Source: Hofstenia miamia (taxonomy: Eukaryota; Xenacoelomorpha; Acoela). Taken from it: 64,000 nt of DNA. Both the position numbers and the translations under genes were made by a program. Location of the stretch: positions 2,030,372 to 2,094,371 of the forward strand of contig SCFE01000023.1 of assembly GCA_004352715.1 (NCBI GenBank). Reading direction: 5' to 3'. Positions 57,591-64,000 of the stretch are shown in pieces. Numbering within the stretch: the stretch's first letter is position 1; each line of letters starts with the position of its first letter. Under the pieces are notes generated by a model that had not been told where the DNA came from, searched no databases, and saw only the letters and a program-made list of their open reading frames with translations.

Positions 57591-57591
<1 letters not shown>

Positions 57592-57912
57592 GTGTAGTAG
57601 TGTGCCTGAATATAGTAAATAATTGAATTAATCCCATCTGAATTTATGCCTTCTTCTAATATTTGCTTTATTTGTTCTACTGAATGAATTAATATTGTAT
57701 ATTCAATTGCGAAGTAAATTCCAATCTTGAATATACGTATATTAATTTTTATAAATATGGGATTTTCAATGTCCTAGAATTAAATTAAATCTTATATTCA
57801 ATTGAAATAAAATAATATTTGAATTATTTTCAAACAAGTAATTAATCAATTCACGTGATAAAATATAAATTTAAGTACATCAGAAAAATTATAAATCGTT
57901 GACTTACTGAAG

Positions 57913-58345
57913 TTAAAATTTTCATCCAGCCTTACACAATTAGTTTGGGGCAAAGCTTTACATTTTCGGTAACTTAATAAGTGGCGAGCGAGGAAGCAAT
58001 TATTACTTGAGTAAATGCAGCTAGTTTATACATGTGTAAAATGTACGATTGGAAATGCACGTAGGGGTATACATGTATAAAAGAACTAATTTTAATTAAG
58101 AGTCGCAAGCAAAATCTGATTCAAAAACTAGCATAAATTTCAAAATCCGATAGACTTTAGATGGTGTGGTATATTTTTTGCTTATAAAGTTTGGTAAGGC
58201 AAATTCTGTAGGTTCTGGCAAGATACCTTCGCAGATTCCCATTTCATTATTCTCGATTTTATAACATTGCGCCGAGCTCCTTTGCAACAATCCGCATGAT
58301 GCTATCTATGCTGTATTGAAAAAGAGTATAAACGATATTTCTTGC
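57913..58345 (-). pseudogene. sFRP-like CRD exon, copy 2 (broken)
   Basis: A clear relative of the exon at 63046-63487. It has the same opening signal-peptide text with TAG in place of the tryptophan codon, then AQCYKIENNEMGICEGILPE and FALPNFISKKYTTPSKVYRI. The frame stops after FESDFACDS. The second half survives out of frame (LLYMYTPTCISNRTF) with more stops. The donor CAGTAAGTCAACG is still intact. It is therefore a decayed tandem duplicate, not a functional exon. Confidence 0.85.
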
Positions 58346-58439
58346 ATTCTTCTCTGAATACAGTCTGTCTGTGCGTCAAGAGATTTCGAAGCCAAAATTT
58401 ATGAGTGATTGAAATTTGACGACTTAGTTTGGTGCCAAC

Positions 58440-58765
58440 CTTGTATTCTGCAGAAATACAGTGAACAATTAGGATTTCCGTTGCTTAAATTTCCTAAATG
58501 ACTTAATGCTTTATAATAATCAAGGATCTTGTACAGACGATTATCAGAACACTTCGATCTTTAAGTTTGAGTTGATAAATGCAATATACGTGTATATTTG
58601 CTGTGCAAATAACTAAGTTTGCATTTGATAGTGTATCTAATTGAAATCGGGCTTTGTAAAACATGAAAATAATTCTTCTGAGGTGCATAAATTCTCATCT
58701 AAAAAATAAAACTCTGTGGCGATTTTCAGAGCATCTTTATTAAACTTATCAAGGTCGCAACAACG
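58440..58765. repeat. CRD upstream block, copy at 58.4 kb
   Basis: It matches the sequence upstream of the intact CRD exon (63570-63915) closely, for example ATATACGTGTATATTTGCTG and GGGCTTTGTAAAACATGAAA. It probably contains the promoter of the CRD unit. Confidence 0.8.
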
Positions 58766-59099
58766 ACTACAACATCATAAATTGCGTTGTGATTTCGATC
58801 AGAAAAAATATCCAGATGGTTTTAAAATTTTAGATATTTCTTTATATGTTTAGCTATATGAAACGATCCATCTTTCAAAAGAGAAATAAATTTATCATTT
58901 TTCTCATCGCTCATGGTGGTTTTGACGGATAGGAAATTGTATTCTGCTTTTCAATGGCATCACTATTTAACAATCCTGTAAGAATGAACTTAGAATTACA
59001 TTTTTTTAACAAATGTGGAATAAACCGACAGAAGTTTTACAAGGTGTAATTTTTTGACCAAAAATTTATTGAGGAAAATCCTCGCCAACCACTTTCATT
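58766..59099. other. Upstream sequence, partly shared with 63.9 kb
   Basis: The phrase CGCAACAACGACTACAACAT at about 58755-58780 recurs at the window end (63967 onward), so the duplicated block extends further upstream than the window shows. Confidence 0.5.
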
Positions 59100-59350
59100 T
59101 CAAATACTGAAATTATGAATTCAGTTGTATAAATTTGCTAAATAATTAATTTGAAAGCTTTGTCAATAATCAAGACTCTTATGCAGACAATTAACAAATC
59201 CAGGTATAATTAGCAATTTGACTTGATCTAAAGTTGCTAAATATTTTCTATATTTGTTAGCCGAATGACTGCGTATACTTCGATTGTCTAAATAAGCAAA
59301 TCGCCTTTTGGAGTAGATTCATATTTCTTTCTTAGAAACAGTTTTTCAGA
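59100..59350. repeat. CRD upstream block, diverged copy at 59.1 kb
   Basis: Shared text with the other upstream blocks (GAATTCAGTTGTATAAATTT, TCAATAATCAAGACTCTTAT). No CRD exon remains beside it. Confidence 0.7.
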
Positions 59351-59726
59351 CGTACTTTGAAACTAATTTATTTGAATACATATAGTTGTTAATTGGTTAT
59401 ATAATCAACAGAAAAGTAACTATATCAAGAAGCAAAAATATGCTTCTTGTTTCGAAAAACGGAACAACCACAGGTATGTTTATTGAAAATCTATAATGTA
59501 AAGAAAATGATTTGTATTACACAAAATTATATATTATTTTTTTAATCATATATATAATTTATATATATATATCTTTATAATTATAAATAGATAATATATA
59601 TATATATATATTGTGTCAGGAGGTACCTGGTAATTGGCATTTACTAGTCAGATATTGTCGAGTTCTGCTAATTTTAATATATTAGAAAATATCATCATGT
59701 ATTATTGTATATAAGGAATGAACGAA
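59351..59726. other. Spacer with AT-rich microsatellites
   Basis: Short AT tracts at 59545-59570 and 59595-59610. The phrase AGAAGCAAAAATATGCTTC occurs here (about 59430) and at 60340. Confidence 0.4.
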
Positions 59727-59967
59727 TTTGTAAATTGATATTTTCTTTGAAATTTGCATAATAAAAATATAATATATAATAAATTAATTAAATATATTGA
59801 TGGTTAATTGTTGTACACTTAACATAAACTAACATTAAAAAATTTGAAATTGCAAATTATTCACAGGAAATTAAAAAATTATGTCACTCTAGGTATTAAG
59901 TTCTTTAAAGAAACTTATTATCTCAATTGCTTGGCGAAATATATTTGATCAGTTTAAAACAATTATA
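59727..59967. repeat. 241-bp direct repeat, copy 1
   Basis: Appears identical to 60635-60875, offset 908 bases. It runs straight into an upstream block at 59972, with the CRD exon missing between. Confidence 0.9.
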
Positions 59968-59971
59968 TTGT

Positions 59972-60290
59972 GCCGACCTTGGCTTGAGAAGAACTGCTGT
60001 AAACATTTATGAGTTCAGTTGTATAAATTTGCTAAATAATTAATTTCAAAGCTTTGTCAATAATCAAGCCTCTTATGCAGACAATTAACAAATCCAGGTA
60101 GAAATACCAATTCGATCTTGAACTTCGAGTTGCTAAATATTATACATATTTGTTGGGCAAATGACCGCGTTTGACTTCGATAGTCCAACTAATCAAAATC
60201 GGGTTTTGGAGAACATGAAGATTACTTTCTGAGAAACAGTTCTTCTGTATTCCATTTTTTGAAAACTCCTAATGGATATCAAAACAAAGT
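59972..60290. repeat. CRD upstream block, copy at 60.0 kb
   Basis: It begins CTTGGCTTGAGAAGAACTGC (compare GTTTGGTTTGAGCAGAACTG at 63582) and continues through the shared GATTTGCTAAATAATTA, AATCAAGCCTCTTATGCAGA and TCGATCTTGAA text. Confidence 0.8.
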
Positions 60291-60634
60291 ATTTGTTTTA
60301 ATTGGTTATATAATCAACCGAAAAGGAAATATAAATCATAGAAGCAAAAATATGCTTCGTGTATTCGAGGAAACTGAAGAGAGTTTTGTTTATTGAAAGT
60401 TTATATTATACTGGAAGTTTCAACTCAAAAGCTGTGCTTTAATTTTTTAAACATCTCCGCATTTATATATGGTGAATCTTTAATAATTAGAAATAGCTAA
60501 AATTTCTAAAAAAATCTTTGTCATTATTTATTACCTGAAATTTTGCATTTAGTTCTAAAAAATTTAGAGAAGGAATAATTTTAATATATAGAAAATCAAA
60601 AACATCTACATTTTATGAAGGCTTTTACGTGAAT

Positions 60635-60875
60635 TTTGTAAATTGATATTTTCTTTGAAATTTGCATAATAAAAATATAATATATAATAAATTAATTAAA
60701 TATATTGATGGTTAATTGTTGTACACTTAACATAAACTAACATTAAAAAATTTGAAATTGCAAATTATTCACAGGAAATTAAAAAATTATGTCACTCTAG
60801 GTATTAAGTTCTTTAAAGAAACTTATTATCTCAATTGCTTGGCGAAATATATTTGATCAGTTTAAAACAATTATA
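60635..60875. repeat. 241-bp direct repeat, copy 2
   Basis: See 59727-59967. Confidence 0.9.
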
Positions 60876-60943
60876 CATTGCCGACACTGTTCACTACATT
60901 GGAAAAGGAATAAAAGAACGTGTATGTGAAAATATAACAATAT

Positions 60944-61136
60944 TAATAGCATAATATATAGAATGAATGCAAACATAGTAAAACCCATATTTTATTAAAA
61001 TCTTCATAACACTTTATTTAAAAATGGATTTTATGTATTATATATATATATATATATATATTAATAGCATAATATATAGAATGAATGCAAACATAGTAAA
61101 ACCCATATTTTATTAAAATCTTCATAACACTTTATT

Positions 61137-61140
<4 letters not shown>
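60944..61140. repeat. Direct repeat of about 79 bp separated by (AT)n
   Basis: TTAATAGCATAATATATAGA and the following text up to ACTTTATTTAAA occurs at 60944-61022 and again at 61061-61140, with an (AT)n tract between. Confidence 0.9.

Positions 61141-61192
<52 letters not shown>
61141..61192. repeat. (AT)n microsatellite
   Basis: Pure alternating TA. Confidence 0.95.
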
Positions 61193-61194
<2 letters not shown>

Positions 61195-62248
61195 CATGCT
61201 ATGTGGATAGAAATTCTACTGTTAATTGGACTATTTCAAAAAATTTGCAAAGTTTGTGGATAACCAATCGTAATTATTTTCAGAGAATGTTAAGAATAAT
61301 AGCTAAATCTAACTAGTATTTTTATATAAAAATGAAAAAATCAGGGAAAACATATAAAATAAATTAGCTTCAATTTTTATACAGAGATTCGACAAATGAA
61401 TGAATCTCAATCTCAGGTGTGGTAGATTTGAGAATTTGATTTATTTGGTTGTGGCCATGCTATATTTGTTTGGGTCGTGCTTAAGAATTATTTGGCATTA
61501 CCGTTTATTAATCACAATCATTTGGTCATTGCCGATTGTTATCTCTGTCATGGCGACGATTAAATTATAAAGAAAAAGTGAGGAAAAAATTTAAGTTCAA
61601 AATTTTGTTTCAGTGTCACTTTGCGCATGGATTAGCTATTATACATGTGCTATTAGGATATTTTTTGCAAATAATTTTACAGGTAAATCAGCCGTATTTG
61701 GAAAGCCTCATTCGTGCCCGACCAACTTTGACGCATCGATAAGTGTTCATGGTGAACAATTCCATGGCAGTCAATGACAAAACTATTAGATATTTAATAT
61801 TAGAATGATATTGGTGTGCTTTTTTAGGCGTGGTGAACGTCTGCGAACTCATTTTTCAACACTATAGGGGCCTGATTGAAGCAGATATAAAGAGCGTGAA
61901 TGGTTTAGAACCACGCCCCTCTAGGGTTCCAAATTAATAAATATATGTCATCTATCTCTAGAAACTATAAAGAATCACTTTAACAAATGAACTACCCAAG
62001 CATTGTATTGCCTCAGCTTTCCTGTGGTGTTAATCGACCTCTAACTTCACGTACAAATCTTTCAATGTGGTTTCAAAACTAATGTCACTGTTTCCTGAAA
62101 ATTTTTTGTAAAGCCAAAATATATGTTGCAACATTCATTACTTATTTCTTCGTTTTGCGCTGCTATTAATGCCTAGTGCTCAGTATTATTACATCTGTTA
62201 ATTAATAGGTTCTTATTATTAAGTTTTACCAATTGAATTATGCTCCTT
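61193..62248. other. No gene recognised
   Basis: The plus-strand frame 61536-61742 has no recognisable domain. The segment GCCTGATTGAAGCAGATATAAAGAG...CACGCCCC at 61869-61918 stands out by composition but matches nothing else here. Confidence 0.4.
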
Positions 62249-62528
62249 ATATATATATANNNNNNNNNNNNNNNNNNNNNNNNNNNNNNNNNNNNNNNNN
62301 NNNNNNNNNNNNNNNNNNNNNNNNNNNNNNNNNNNNNNNNNNNNNNNNNNNNNNNNNNNNNNNNNNNNNNNNNNNNNNNNNNNNNNNNNNNNNNNNNNNN
62401 NNNNNNNNNNNNNNNNNNNNNNNNNNNNNNNNNNNNNNNNNNNNNNNNNNNNNNNNNNNNNNNNNNNNNNNNNNNNNNNNNNNNNNNNNNNNNNNNNNNN
62501 NNATATATATATATATATATATATATAT
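62249..62528. repeat. (AT)n microsatellite with 243-N gap
   Basis: AT tracts on both sides of N at 62260-62502. Confidence 0.9.
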
Positions 62529-63045
62529 GTATACAAATTTTTGCAATCAAAAGGAAAGTGTTTCTTGCGCGCTGAATTTTATTTTTTTCTATTATTTTTA
62601 TATAATTCTGTTCTGAACAGTTCTCAAATAGATTTAGGTTACAAGTTCTTGAAAAACTAACTTCTGCTAAATATTTGAAAAATTTTTCAAGCTTGGCGCG
62701 ATCTTCTGCTTAAGGTTTATTTTTTCTAATAACATCGCTATTTTTTAATAACGCCATATTCTAATATTTGCTTTTTTCGTTCTACTGAGTGGATTCATAT
62801 TATATATTCAATTGCAAAATAAACTTCAAATCTAGAAAAATATTTATTTTTATAAATATCAGATTTTCAATATCTTAGAACTAAATTAAATAGTATATTC
62901 AATTGCAAAAACGACTTTCAAAAAACTATAGTTGCAATACGTTAATAAATAAAATTTGAAATATTTTTAAACAAGATTTTAACCAATTCACCTGAGGAAA
63001 TATGAATTTAAAGACATCAGAAAAAGTAATAAATCGTTGACTTAC
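62529..63045. other. Downstream (intron) side of CRD copy 3
   Basis: The part at 62755-63045 matches 57640-57912 beside the broken copy (shared TTCTAATATTTGCTTT, ATATTCAATTGC, AATCGTTGACTTACTGAAG), showing that the duplication unit includes intron sequence. Confidence 0.7.
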
Positions 63046-63487
63046 TGAAGTTAAAATTTTCATCCAGCCTTACACAATTAGTTTGGGGCAAAGCTTTACA
63101 TTTTCGGTAACTTAATAAGTGGCGAGCGAGGAAGCAATTATTTCTTGAGTAAATGCACTCGTCTCTACATGGGTAAAGCCTACGGTTGGAAATGCACGTA
63201 GGGGTATACATGTAGCACAAGAATCTTTTTGAGTACGATGCGCAAGACAAATCTGATGCGTCCTCTTGCAGAAATTTCAAATATCGGTAGACTTTAGATG
63301 GTGTCGAATATTTTTTGCTGATAAAGTTTGGTAAGGCAAACTCTCTAGGTTCTGGTAAGATACCTTTGCAGATTCCCATTTCATTATTATCAATTTTATA
63401 ACATTGCTTTGCTGCGCTGCTTTTCAACAACCCGCATGATGCTATCCATGCTGAATTGAAAAATAGTAAAAACGGAATTACATGCAT
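63046..63487 (-). CDS. sfrp: sFRP-like protein, first exon (signal peptide and Frizzled CRD), copy 3
   Basis: Begins MHVIPFLLFFNSAWIASCGL, a signal peptide, and then carries all ten Frizzled-CRD cysteines: KQCYK, MGICKG, DLSCAS, RFLCYMYTPTC, YPCRDECIYSRNNCF, RKCKA, TNCVR. The conserved 'FALPNFIS' and 'FLCYMYTPTC' blocks are clear. The donor TTCA|GTAAGT at 63045 ends the exon in phase 1, compatible with the NTR exon at 48145 (joining residue isoleucine). Unspliced, the frame would run nine more codons to a stop, giving a secreted CRD-only protein. It shares about one third of its residues with the CRD at 51367 but is very close to the broken copy at 57913. The function is inferred to be extracellular Wnt binding. 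Confidence 0.85.
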
Positions 63488-63564
63488 TTTTCTCTGAATT
63501 ACAGGCTGATTCTCTGACTAAAGACTTCGAAAAGCAAAATTTATCAACCAATTGAAATTTGACG

Positions 63565-63990
63565 ACTTAATTTTGTGCAGAGTTTGGTTTGAGCAGAACT
63601 GCTGTGAACAATTATGAGTTCAGTTGCTTAAATTTGCTAAATAACTAAAAGCTTTATCAATAATCAAGCCTCTTGTACAGACGATTATCAAATCAAGGTA
63701 GAAATCTCAATTCGATCTTGAAGTTCGAGTTGATAAATTCCATATACGTGTATATTTGCTGTGAAAATAACTAAGTTTGCCTTTGATAATGTATCTAGTT
63801 GAAATCGGGCTTTGTAAAACATGAAAATAATTCTTCTGTGGTGCATAAATTCTCATCTAAAAAATAAAACTCTGCGGCCATTTTCAGAGCACCTTTATTA
63901 AACTTATCAAGGTTGACGACAATGCATTGATTCAAACGCATTTCCACTGTTAAGAAAAGTTTTTCGCAACAACGAGTACAACATCATAAA
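63565..63990. repeat. CRD upstream block beside the intact copy 3
   Basis: Sequence just upstream of the intact CRD start. Related blocks lie at 58440, 59100 and 59972. The promoter of copy 3 is expected here, but I see no canonical TATA box that decides the start. Confidence 0.7.
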
Positions 63991-64000
63991 TTTCATTGTG

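Noticed and set aside
1-64000. CRISPR arrays, bacterial operons, riboswitches
   Set aside because: Spliced animal genes and eukaryotic transposons throughout; no regularly spaced repeat-spacer structure.

Overview
This is an AT-rich (roughly 70% A+T by eye) invertebrate animal genome fragment. The evidence is spliceosomal introns with GT/AG borders, two recognisable metazoan genes, and a dense mix of decayed transposons (several LINEs, Penelope-like elements, an R2-type LINE, mariner, hAT, piggyBac, MITEs and a solo LTR), together with long (AT)n microsatellites. The exact phylum cannot be fixed from the sequence; a cnidarian, a sponge or another marine invertebrate would all fit. Most of the window is intron or intergenic DNA full of repeats.

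Gene 1 is a short (type I, CORO1-like) coronin. Its exons are all phase 0 and together account for almost the whole protein (about 460 residues). They do not lie in order. The N-terminal exon (21941-22120) and the five C-terminal exons (13313-13435, 12901-13005, 12408-12620, 11859-12062, 7433-7555) are on the minus strand. The three missing middle WD40 exons (35978-36097, 36166-36312, 37381-37548) are on the plus strand, inside a piece bounded by two gaps of exactly 1000 N. That piece ends in a 300-bp sequence that is a slightly diverged reverse complement of 18040-18346. The simplest reading is a misplaced, misoriented contig or alternative haplotype, with mariner copies at its edges; a real rearrangement is the less likely alternative.

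Gene 2 is a secreted Frizzled-related protein (sFRP-like) on the minus strand. A netrin-like (NTR) terminal exon lies at 47802-48145. Upstream of it are two intact Frizzled-type cysteine-rich-domain (CRD) first exons, each with a signal peptide and all ten cysteines (51367-51802 and 63046-63487), and one broken CRD copy (57913-58345). Both intact CRD exons end in phase 1 and the NTR exon begins in the matching phase, so they could be alternative first exons of one transcription unit. Fragments of the sequence upstream and downstream of the CRD exon recur at 57.2, 58.4, 59.1, 59.7, 60.0, 60.6 and 63.6 kb, the remains of a tandem array.

The mobile-element layer is rich. An R2-type LINE with a CCHC knuckle and restriction-like endonuclease sits antisense in the last coronin intron (about 8.0-11.3 kb) and is visibly more GC-rich than its surroundings. 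A 227-bp near-perfect palindrome fills most of another coronin intron. Two hAT elements have 8-bp target duplications (22223-24302 and 50404-51089). Three mariner copies, two of them short deletion derivatives with both ends present, lie at 18.3, 35.5 and 39.3 kb. Penelope remnants lie at 3.5, 14.1 and 36.5 kb, and a 265-bp solo LTR at 16501. Several N junctions carry the same sequence on both sides, so much apparent duplication is unresolved haplotype overlap. No CRISPR, rRNA or convincing tRNA gene is present.
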